Origin: Phoronis ovalis
Lineage: Eukaryota; Phoronida; Phoronidae
Length of the DNA: 11,206 nt
Assembly (NCBI GenBank): GCA_028565635.1
Contig: JAOXYB010055434.1
Span: forward strand, 1 to 11,206
Direction: 5' to 3'
Shown here: positions 1 through 10,801 of the stretch, piece by piece
Numbering within the stretch: position 1 is the stretch's first letter
Layout: each line of letters begins with the position of its first letter
Position numbers and translations under genes: made by a program
The notes under the pieces: model-generated
The model's input: only the letters and a program-made list of their open reading frames with translations
Database searches by the model: none
Told to the model about the DNA's origin: nothing

Positions 1-187
1 GGCATCCTCACATGGTACAGTCACATTCGTTTGCATGGCAGGTGCTTAATTTACTATTGTTGATTTAAAGATCTGACCCCAACGTATGTATAACTGGATC
101 AGCTACTATTAAGATTCAGCGAAGTGATAATTGACTAACTGCTTGGGCAAACATGTGTATTGATTACTTGTTTATGTTTATTTGTAG
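1..187. other. 5' flank or intron of the C4orf33-like gene
   Basis: No coding exon was found. The end (165-187) looks like a T-rich acceptor tract closing with AG at 186-187. A possible short intron is 88-187, which would join an AT at 86-87 to G188 and create an ATG directly before the L-E-Y of the homologue. This is speculative. Confidence 0.4.
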
Positions 188-378
188 GTTAGAATACAAT
201 ATAACAAAGCAATGGGATTCGGTTCCAGTTTCCCATAATCCAGTAAATATAATAATAAAGAATAATACAGATAATGCATCACACATTGTATTTGAAATAA
301 GAGCACCATTTTTTAATGACCCCCCAAATCCTGGAGGTGTTGCCGGGAAACCATTTCAACAGTTATGGGATTACGAAG
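188..378 (+). CDS. C4orf33: C4orf33-like exon a (first visible)
   Basis: It encodes LEYNITKQWD through LWDYE. The acceptor is tttatttgtag; the donor is gaag|gtaacc. The first base (188) is the third base of a split codon, and the exon ends in phase 1. The L at 189 aligns with the residue next to the human initiator. Confidence 0.88.
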
Positions 379-2587
379 GTAACCTGTTTTGAGCTCGGTT
401 GAAACAAAGACCACTGCACTAATTTTACTAAATACGAAATGCGACTGTGACCCTGTGGTATAGTGGTATTTCATTTGTGATGTCGCATTTTATAATGAGG
501 ACATTAGTAATGCAGAAAAATCAATTCTGCATTTGCTCGAACTGCAGCGGGAACATTCAGATTTTAGACCGCAAACGTCTTGTGATGATATGATAATGAT
601 GTAGATTAAATTTTCACAAAGATTATCACTGCTGTTCAAACTAATGCTATAATGCCTTGGCTGCATAACTCATGTCCTCCTTATAAATAGCAATGTCACA
701 AGCGAAATGCCACTATATCACAGGGTCACATTTCATTGCAAACGATAGTAACATTTGTATGTTGGCATATACGTGGTGAATTTAGACATTTACAACTTCA
801 TTAATTTTGCTGTAGCATGGAAACACATACCATTTCTTTGGTAAATGTGAACAAATTGCATGTAGACTTGTATATAGATATTGTCATTAAACGTTGATGC
901 TGAAACATGATTTATTTATGTTGATTCCCTTTTTGTAGTCATGTAAGTTTTTTTTGCAGTTGTTGAAGCATTCTTTCTTAATGACAATGACCAGTATTTA
1001 GAAGTTGAATTTTGTCCGTAAGTTTGTTTAGTATTATTATTTATATTTCCTTTTGCTATATTACATTATTGTACAGCAATTAAAAATCATTTTGTGATAC
1101 TTGAATCAAACATGTCATAATCATGATGAATATATATTTTTATATTATGACATTTACAAATTTTGTTTTTTTTCTTATTGAAGGCACGGCCAACACTTAG
1201 TTCTGTTACTGAAGGGAAGACGACAGGCATTTAAGGTACGCTTTGAAGCTTTAATTGGGTAATTAATTGGATAAAGTATTTACAAATTAATGAACGTGAT
1301 CATAAAACAATTGTTACTATAACCTGGAAGTATTCTATTTTAAATTACTAATAAATGATAACAAAAAAGATTCTATTTTTTTAGTATCATTCTGGTTGTC
1401 CTGTGGTTCTATCAGACAATCAGATCTTATTTTTTAGTATCATTCTGGTTGTCCTGTGGTTCTATCAGACAATCATGCACTTGGTGGCACCACAGGTCAC
1501 AACTCAATGCTCTCATGATTAATTCTGTGTTTTGATAATGAATAACCATGCAGTTCTTTACATGCTAGCTGGATTGATCCCCAAAATAGAAATTGTAGAA
1601 GCGTTTGATAGTGCCACTAAGTGCATGCAAATACTTTGTTTAAGATCTTTGTTCCTCATATTTACAGAAAGTTTACTTGTGCTAGAAAACTGTCAATTGC
1701 TGATTTTCAAATTACAAGCATTCAGCAAAGTATTTTTTTTCTAGTCTGTAATATGTTTTTTTGTCATAATGGGTTCTTATACAGTGTTATTCTTCTGAAG
1801 GATCTACTTCCTATGCAGTTTACATCGTCTGTTGAAGGCCAGTCCTGGCATGGAACAGCTCACATTCCAACAGAATATTTTCCTCCAAAAGTATCTAAGT
1901 TTAATGCATATGCTATACATGGATCCGGGGACCACAGAACATATGAGGCCCTCTATCCTAGCCGAGGTGGAGCTCACGATCAACCAGATTTGTAAGTTAT
2001 AAGACATATTTTAGAAATGATAACAAATAACCATAGCTAACAGATACCATTATTTGGAAATATATAACTTTGTAACAAAAGTTAGAGCTAGAGTTTTATT
2101 ATCGATATAACTTTAGATGCTATATCCTGTGGTGGACACATTTTGCTCTACAAATCTGATTTTGCATTTATTAATTTTTGCATACACTAGGGGGAGCCAC
2201 AATTCCAGTATACCATGTTTTGTGAATAGGAACTATGCACATTCACAAAAAGCATTTTGCTTTCAAGACTTGTGGTTCCACCAAATGTGTGCAAATAGTG
2301 TATTTAGTTAGCATATGCTAGTTCTATCAGACAATTTGCATGTACTTAGTGGCACCACAGGTTATAGCTTCCATGATTAACTAATGGCATTCAGCTACGT
2401 CATGGCTAGAAAATATTAAAGCATTCATGGAACTTTTTTTAATTTGTATACAGTTTTCTAGGTCTGGTTCTAAGTTGATTTTAATTTCCTTTATTGCAGC
2501 CATCGTTTGGAGTACTTTCAACCCATCAACTTCAAAAGTCTGTTGCCTGGTAACTGGACTGATCCACCATCTAGTTATTGGGAATAG
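188..2587 (+). CDS. C4orf33: UPF0462 / C4orf33 homologue, five exons, start codon not resolved
   Basis: Joined exons 188-378, 960-1017, 1184-1235, 1801-1991 and 2500-2587 give 192 codons plus stop; vertebrate C4orf33 is about 200 residues. All four introns are GT-AG and every junction keeps frame (phases 1, 2, 0, 2). Family landmarks appear in order: an early W-D, the block around RAPFFNDPPNP, GKPFQQLWDYE, VVEAFFLND, YLEVEFCPHGQHLVLLL, the central YFPP, the AIHG and YEALYP block, and HRLEYF near the end. The protein is small and soluble, with no signal peptide or membrane segment. Its biochemical function is unknown; the family is thought to have a carbohydrate-binding-like beta-sandwich fold (recalled, not tested). 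The first exon opens after an acceptor (tttgtag, ending at 187) and needs two bases from upstream to complete a codon, so the true start is further 5'. Frame-matched ATGs at 153 and 174 lie in what looks like intron. Identification is confident; only the N-terminus is open. Confidence 0.93.
379..959 (+). other. Intron, C4orf33-like gene
   Basis: Holds the inverted-repeat element at 446-730; the rest is plain AT-rich intron with no exon or RNA gene seen. Confidence 0.8.
446..730. mobile_element. MITE-like inverted-repeat element in the first visible intron
   Basis: Two 70-base arms, 446-515 and 661-730, are reverse complements at 58 of 70 positions with no gap. The outermost ten bases (TGTGACCCTG and CAGGGTCACA) match perfectly. 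The 145-base centre has no coding capacity and shows weak further pairing near the arms. Each end also folds on itself: AAATGCGAC (437-445) pairs with 482-490, and GCAATG (690-695) pairs with 734-739. No clear target-site duplication is visible. The size and structure fit a non-autonomous DNA transposon; the superfamily is not determined. Confidence 0.8.
960..1017 (+). CDS. C4orf33: C4orf33-like exon b
   Basis: It encodes the VVEAFFLND...YLEVEFC segment. The acceptor is a long T-run ending in ttgcag, and the donor is a consensus gtaagt at 1018-1023. It starts in phase 1 and ends in phase 2, with the Pro codon split across the next junction. Confidence 0.92.
1184..1235 (+). CDS. C4orf33: C4orf33-like exon c
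   Basis: It encodes HGQHLVLLLKGRRQAFK after completing the split Pro codon. The acceptor is ttcttattgaag, preceded by a T-run; the donor gtacgc starts at 1236. It ends in phase 0. Confidence 0.9.
1377..1475 (+). repeat. Tandem duplication, period 53, about 46 bases per copy
   Basis: The stretch from the T-run through AGTATCATTCTGG to CAGACAATCA occurs twice (1377-1422 and 1430-1475). The copies are essentially identical apart from one T in the leading T-run, which suggests a recent duplication. It lies in the third visible intron of the C4orf33-like gene. Confidence 0.9.
1459..1633. repeat. Copy of a small intronic inverted-repeat family
   Basis: 1459-1522 resembles 2321-2380 in the next intron, sharing GTTCTATCAGACAAT, GTGGCACCACAGG and CATGATTAA. 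1611-1633 (GTGCCACTAAGTGCATGCAA) is close to the reverse complement of 1473-1490 and resembles the left arm at 2281-2297. This looks like a decayed foldback element whose right end overlaps the tandem duplication. Confidence 0.6.
1801..1991 (+). CDS. C4orf33: C4orf33-like exon d
   Basis: It encodes DLLPMQF through the YFPP, AIHG and YEALYP motifs to DQPD. The acceptor at tcttctgaag (AG 1799-1800) was chosen over the AG at 1783-1784 because only this one keeps frame and aligns K-D-L-L-P with the family K-Q-E-L-P. The donor gtaagt starts at 1992; the exon ends in phase 2. Confidence 0.92.
1992..2499 (+). other. Last intron, C4orf33-like gene
   Basis: Holds the foldback element at 2269-2361; otherwise AT-rich with nothing else seen. 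Confidence 0.8.
2269..2361. repeat. Foldback element, second copy of the family
   Basis: The 29-base arms 2269-2297 and 2333-2361 are reverse complements at about 21 of 29 positions, with a 35-base loop. The right arm, together with sequence out to 2380, matches 1459-1522. It lies in the last intron of the C4orf33-like gene. Confidence 0.6.
2500..2587 (+). CDS. C4orf33: C4orf33-like exon e, with stop
   Basis: It completes the split Phe codon, then encodes HRLEYF and a short tail ending PPSSYWE, with stop TAG at 2585-2587. The acceptor is tttattgcag. The tail is a few residues shorter than in the human protein. Confidence 0.92.
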
Positions 2588-3352
2588 GCCTAATTCATCT
2601 TCATTGATTCATTAAATGTTATTCAAAAACAATGTTACTGCAATATTGGGATTCAAAATGCTGCTATTAACTACTTATTAAAATAAAAATACCTACAACA
2701 TGATACCTAAGTTTATTATTTTTAAAACTACACGTTTAAGTACTGTGCAATTTTAATATATTTATTTATATGATTCCTACTATTTCTTTGTTTCCTCATT
2801 TTCTGGCAATTATAATTTCTGGTAAAATGAATTGAAAACTCAGTAATACATTTTTGGAATTTTTTGTAGTCCAATTTATCTTTTATGTAACCCATACATG
2901 GTTTGAGGACAACATTTCATTTTTCATCCAGTTCAATCATAAAAATGTTTTATTATATTAATTAATATGATACCTCACAGAAAATTTCATCATAAATCAA
3001 TATAATTGTGATGGAGAAGATTTTACCACCAATTTTTCTTTTAGTATGGCTATCTGAGCCACCTGATACCGGTGAAAATGTCGTAATTCACAAGTTAGCA
3101 CACAAGGCAATCAAGACTTCGCCCTGCATGCAAGAATCCCATCAACATTTGATGAAAATTATATTTGGAAGTCAAGTCTTCTTTCATTTTGTGCGCAATT
3201 GTGCTGATTTTTATCTAAATATAAATGCCATGACCAGTACATGATGAAAGTTCCACTATTATAATGTTCGTGCTACTGAGGAAGTGTCTCTATTGATCAT
3301 GAGAAAGTACGGAACACTAACGGACGGTTATTCAGATTAAATAATAACATGA
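2588..3352. other. AT-rich spacer 3' of the C4orf33-like gene
   Basis: Apart from the poly(A) signal at 2682 this is low-complexity AT-rich sequence. A 78-codon open frame runs from ATG 3011 to 3244 and starts with a hydrophobic stretch (ILPPIFLLVWL). It was not recognised and is not called as a gene by itself; a possible spliced link to the next open frame is given under findings. Confidence 0.5.
2682..2687 (+). terminator. Candidate poly(A) signal AATAAA for the C4orf33-like gene
   Basis: This canonical hexamer lies about 95 bases after the stop codon, a usual distance. AATAAA is common by chance in DNA this AT-rich. Confidence 0.5.
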
Positions 3353-3472
3353 TGTTTTAATGTGACAGACAGTACCGCAACGAATCTACGTCTACCAAAT
3401 GTTAGTGCGTTTAACTCGAGCATTTCATATGAAACAGTATTAACAATATTTGGTCGAAAGCAGTCGTGCCTT

Positions 3473-3859
3473 ATGGCCATATGCAGCTTCAAAACAAAGT
3501 TAAGACTTAAAAAGCGAGTGTGTAATGTATATTTATTACTAGTGATTGTTGATGTAGTGACTTTCCCTAACGTGTCGTCACCACTACATGGTGACTCAAA
3601 ATTGGGTGACTGCAAAAAAGTATGTCTAACATTACCACCAGATGCCTTAGTGTGTTACACATATGGTGCGCACTATCTCTGTCCATGTCAAAATGTATAT
3701 ACCCTTGTTTCCAACAAGAGATGTAAAATAGAGCACCCATACTTTACTCTAATTTCTAAACGAAAAATTATCCCGATCCCGCACTGCAATACTTTAAAAT
3801 GTATATATAAAAGTACTATAATGGTAGTTACAAAAATATATCTGTATAAAATTAATTAA
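3473..3859 (+). CDS. Hypothetical secreted cysteine-rich protein, 128 aa
   Basis: Not recognised. The frame is stop-free from 3353 to the TAA at 3857-3859 (about 168 codons), unusually long for DNA with this many AT-rich stops. The first ATG (3473) gives 128 residues: a basic start (residues 7-15, KTKLRLKKR), a hydrophobic run at about 18-31 (VYLLLVIVDVV), then a region with cysteines at 47, 51, 61, 70, 72, 84, 105 and 110. That is an even number in a C-x3-C-x9-C-x8-C-x-C-x11-C-x20-C-x4-C layout, plus two in the leader. This fits a small secreted disulphide-rich protein or a type II membrane protein. The ATG context is weak (C at -3, G at +4), so an upstream exon may supply the start. It runs opposite to the cyclase gene and would overlap its 3' UTR. 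It could also be a relic of a mobile element or chance. Confidence 0.35.
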   Translation: MAICSFKTKLRLKKRVCNVYLLLVIVDVVTFPNVSSPLHGDSKLGDCKKVCLTLPPDALVCYTYGAHYLCPCQNVYTLVSNKRCKIEHPYFTLISKRKIIPIPHCNTLKCIYKSTIMVVTKIYLYKIN

Positions 3860-3987
3860 TATTGTTAAAAAAACACTTTAAAATGTCCAATCGACCAAAT
3901 TGCAAACACTCATTAAGGAAGATTTCCTACAGGAAGACTTCTTCAAATGAAATAATAAGTGTCTATTTGCTTTCTTGACAAATCTCA
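3860..3987 (-). other. 3' flank of the cyclase gene
   Basis: No canonical AATAAA (TTTATT on the plus strand) lies directly after the stop at 3988. The nearest to the left is TTTATT at 3532-3537, about 450 bases on and inside the opposing cysteine-rich frame. The cyclase mRNA therefore either uses a variant signal or overlaps that frame in antisense. Confidence 0.35.
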
Positions 3988-6066
3988 TCAAAAAAACCTG
4001 TCTTGAAATATTGTTTGGAATGTCATGCGCCGATTTCTTTTCTTTTGATACTGTTGTTCAGATATTTCAGAATTCTCTGTAGGTTTTGGTCCTGTAAGCC
4101 AGTAACTACCCATCAAGGCATCTCCTTTATAGATACTATCTCTTAATTCAATATCAAACCCCGTGTCTTTTAATTTTTGTGCCGTTCGAGAGCTTATCTG
4201 AATTCTTTGCGGATAACAACTTTCTAACATCCTGCACGCAGTCGCTATTGCTTCTCCATAGCAACAGAACCGTGGCATTTTGGATCCTGCCACGCCAGCA
4301 ACGCAAGAGCCAGTATCAATGCCAATTCGAAATTGATAACTTTGTTCAGGAATATGAGGAATTTTTAGGGGTTCAAATGTTGCCATGAGATCTAACGCTA
4401 AAGCACATATTTCAATATCATGAAAGTGATTTCGCTTTGGTAAGCCGGATATAATAGTAAACGCATCTGCGTAACAATAAACTTTATACACATCATGGAG
4501 TTCTAAACGAGCATCTACATTCATGTAGAGAAAATTGAGCATGTTAACTGTCTCAAACGCTGAGCTGACCTCAACAATTGCGGCGAATCCAACGATATCA
4601 GACATCAATATGGTTATTTCAGCATAATATTCAGGAGGTACGGCGTTCTGGTGTCGCAAGCGAGACGAGTATCCTATGGGCAACATTTGATATAACAGAA
4701 AATTTGTTCGCCGATTTTCCAAAAGCAATTTATCCTTAGCTTTTATGGATGCTTCATGAACTACGTGCATTGACGATGTAAGTTTTGTTATAAAATAGAA
4801 TGTTAACGTGCCAAACCCAAGTGTAGCACAGATAACGGCACTCATAATGTTTGACCAATTTACCAAATATTGCAACTGATTCTTCAACCAAGGTATTACT
4901 GACTTATAATTGTACTCAAATTCAGTACCAAACTTGTCGATACTTTTTGAAACATGGTGAAAAAATGATAAAGCCTGTTCTATCGAAGCATTTTGAATAA
5001 TGTTAGATATCACTTTAACTCTTTGTTCAATTAAATCTTTACTCGCGTGAGATTTAATGACGTCATTTGCTGTAAACGAAGGAATATGGTATTGTTGGTC
5101 ATGACAACTAGTTTCATCTTTAAAATTATATAAACTATCTTCTTGTGTTGAATTTATAACATTCGTTGACATCTTAAACAATTCTGGATTTCTCTTTTTC
5201 GCTACTTCATACTGCATAAACATCATGGCACTGTATTCTTGTACTAATTTACATACATTAGCATATTTAAGCCATTCCTTTTCAGGCAAGCTTCCAAAAG
5301 CAAAGTATAAGCTGCCTATATGTCTCTCTTCCGCTAAAAAGTGAAGTAACTTAAATTTTAACTGCAAGACGTTTATCTCGTCTTTGAAATATTTCTCGCT
5401 AGGCCTAAGGTGATCCTGCAATGCGAGCTTAATAAAAGTAATAATGCTGCTATAAAATTGTAATTTTTCAAAAGAATGCTCCTCTGAAAAATTTGTCGGA
5501 TTTATCTTGTGTTCATTTTGATGTGTTAGATTTAAAAAATGATGTTTTCTTTGTTTCAGTAACGTCAAATGTAGAGAGCGTAAATCAGAGCCGATACATG
5601 TTTCAATGTCCACGTCGTGCGAACAAATACCAGAGTCTTCGTTATGTTCCGTATGTTGATGTTCTATTTCTTCCCTTAAGCTTTCGTAATGATCCATTTT
5701 GACAATGGAAAGAATAATTTCATCCGTTTTGTTAAATAAACGTTTCACTTCTTTGAATACCAACGGATCATAACCTGATATGACATACAATGACGCCATA
5801 TCTCTTTCTGCTGTCACTGCCAGCAGAATGTCATGAAATACTTTACCAGCCTCATAATCTCCGATTTGTCGGGATAAAAGTAGGCGTAGAGAATAATATG
5901 TCGTGAAGTCTCTAACAGAATATATGAGTAACACAACTATGGGAACACTGGATAGCGCAAGTAGTTGAAATAATTGACACCATCTTCCTTTTTCGGCTGG
6001 CTGCCTTTGACGAAGAGATTCACTTGAGGACGTTTTCTTTGTAAATAAACGACTGACAAATCCCAT
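3988..6066 (-). CDS. NIT-domain transmembrane guanylate cyclase, single exon, degenerate active site
   Basis: The 692-residue class III nucleotide cyclase has no intron. Order: basic cytoplasmic N-terminus (1-29); membrane segment about 30-50; extracellular NIT (nitrate/nitrite-sensing-like) helical region about 55-395 with two signature helices, ERDMASLYVISG (87-98) and EERHIGSLYFAFG (246-258); membrane segment about 405-428; signalling helix 434-460; cyclase domain about 478-655; basic tail. Family marks are the linker LPIGYSSRL, VPPEYYAEIT, MSDIVGF, the RIGIDTG block, KMPRFC and a late YWLTGP. Metal aspartates D490 and D534, guanine-contact C601 and transition-state R612 are present. The purine-binding Glu is Tyr530 and the catalytic Asn is Ala608. 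In invertebrates NIT cyclases are membrane sensors, linked in the annelid Platynereis to nitric oxide signalling. The start is firm: in-frame TAA at 6073-6075, A at -3, G at +4. I infer it needs a partner subunit to make cGMP. Confidence 0.93.
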   Translation of the reverse strand: MGFVSRLFTKKTSSSESLRQRQPAEKGRWCQLFQLLALSSVPIVVLLIYSVRDFTTYYSLRLLLSRQIGDYEAGKVFHDILLAVTAERDMASLYVISGYDPLVFKEVKRLFNKTDEIILSIVKMDHYESLREEIEHQHTEHNEDSGICSHDVDIETCIGSDLRSLHLTLLKQRKHHFLNLTHQNEHKINPTNFSEEHSFEKLQFYSSIITFIKLALQDHLRPSEKYFKDEINVLQLKFKLLHFLAEERHIGSLYFAFGSLPEKEWLKYANVCKLVQEYSAMMFMQYEVAKKRNPELFKMSTNVINSTQEDSLYNFKDETSCHDQQYHIPSFTANDVIKSHASKDLIEQRVKVISNIIQNASIEQALSFFHHVSKSIDKFGTEFEYNYKSVIPWLKNQLQYLVNWSNIMSAVICATLGFGTLTFYFITKLTSSMHVVHEASIKAKDKLLLENRRTNFLLYQMLPIGYSSRLRHQNAVPPEYYAEITILMSDIVGFAAIVEVSSAFETVNMLNFLYMNVDARLELHDVYKVYCYADAFTIISGLPKRNHFHDIEICALALDLMATFEPLKIPHIPEQSYQFRIGIDTGSCVAGVAGSKMPRFCCYGEAIATACRMLESCYPQRIQISSRTAQKLKDTGFDIELRDSIYKGDALMGSYWLTGPKPTENSEISEQQYQKKRNRRMTFQTIFQDRFF

Positions 6067-6700
6067 GATTCTTTATAATTATAAACTGGCCACCACACGG
6101 AAAAATACAAGCCTGTACATTTGTATATACAACTGAAATTTGCGTCGTTTTATGTATGCAACATGCATAACATTACGCGGATATAGTATAGTACTGTACG
6201 TTTCACAAAGTTAGTTATATCAGATACGTTTTTTGTATTGTAAAATGAAACGTTCATTGTTTTTGTTTACTCAATAATTCGAGAATAAATAAAACATAAT
6301 TACCATAACAAACGAGTGCATTATTGTGTTCTGATTCTGGCAATAATACTATTTTCAATGTTAAACTCGGGGTTATACTGTCGCCCAATAGTTTTAGTAT
6401 TTTTTGTGAGAAACTGTATAGTTCAAACATACGAAGTGTACTATTTCATATTAGATCTTCCTTTTCTTTTGTACGTGTTTCAGTGGGCATTTCGTTTTTC
6501 CTTAATTAAGTTATCGCAATTAAAATTGTATTCCTTATACATTATGAAACAGAGAGTAGCATCAATTACCTTTTCTTTAACTTTAGAAATAAAAAGTAAA
6601 TTTGAGATTAGGCGATGATTTTTAACAATTTCTGAGTCCAATGATATTTTTTTCAGCGCCGAAAAAGTGCATGTTTAAGTTTAGACGTAAAACACCTGAT
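6067..6700 (-). other. Presumed promoter and 5' UTR region of the cyclase gene
   Basis: Very AT-rich intergenic DNA between the cyclase start and the 3' end of the glucosidase. A TATA-like string on the minus strand (6074-6088) is too close to the ATG to be a normal TATA box. Hydrophobic open frames on the plus strand at 6316-6618 have no convincing start and look like AT-rich noise. No core promoter element can be named. Confidence 0.4.
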
Positions 6701-6797
6701 TCTATTGATTTATTTACAAGACTGGTTACTAGGGGTAGCGAGACATCAATATGCTCACAAAAATGAATGTTGGTATTCGATGAAGTTCACAAGTAGC

Positions 6798-6803
6798 TTT
6801 ATT
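6798..6803 (-). terminator. Candidate poly(A) signal AATAAA for the glucosidase
   Basis: TTTATT on the plus strand reads AATAAA on the minus strand, about 290 bases after the stop at 7094. A second one is at 6709-6714. The call is weak because such hexamers are frequent here. Confidence 0.35.
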
Positions 6804-7093
6804 AATTATTAAAAAATATACAGAATCTCGTTTTCAGAGACTGATTTAAAGGATTCAAGGTAATTATTACATTGCGGTCTCTGTGTATACGTTTTAAAAA
6901 CAAACTAAGACGTGCGTGTGAAGAAATGCATACTAGTCCAATCGGAAAGCTTTGAAATTATCCTTGAAACAATTATAAAACATTTTTGAGAAATTAAAAG
7001 ACAAATGATTTAAATACCAGCAGTTTTTACTTGTATTTGGATTACTAAAAAGAGAAACAGTAAACATCAATATGACTTCTGGTGGTTGCCTAA

Positions 7094-10801
<3,708 letters not shown>

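Larger units (their letters stand above)
1236..1800 (+). other. Intron, C4orf33-like gene
   Basis: Holds the 53-base-period tandem duplication and the foldback-type repeat. The open frames from 1532 and 1621 are read-through into the next exon or noise. Confidence 0.8.

Noticed and set aside
452-545. tRNA-like A box (TGGTATAGTGG, 456-466) with a weak B-box-like string near 534
   Set aside because: The A box lies within the inverted-repeat arm, spacing to the B-like string is too long, and no cloverleaf can be drawn. It is not called as a tRNA or tRNA-derived SINE.
1804-2007. Minus-strand open frame of 67 codons
   Set aside because: Exact antisense of the C4orf33-like exon at 1801-1991.
3337-3615. 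Minus-strand open frame of 92 codons
   Set aside because: It overlaps the longer plus-strand frame, has no recognisable domain, and ends before any cyclase 3' feature.
4179-4388. Plus-strand open frame of 69 codons
   Set aside because: Antisense shadow of the cyclase catalytic domain.
5493-5702. Plus-strand open frame of 69 codons
   Set aside because: Antisense shadow of the cyclase NIT region.
6316-6618. Plus-strand hydrophobic open frame of 100 codons
   Set aside because: It begins at GTG, not ATG, and consists of T-rich codons giving Phe, Leu, Ile and Tyr, as expected from AT-rich noise.
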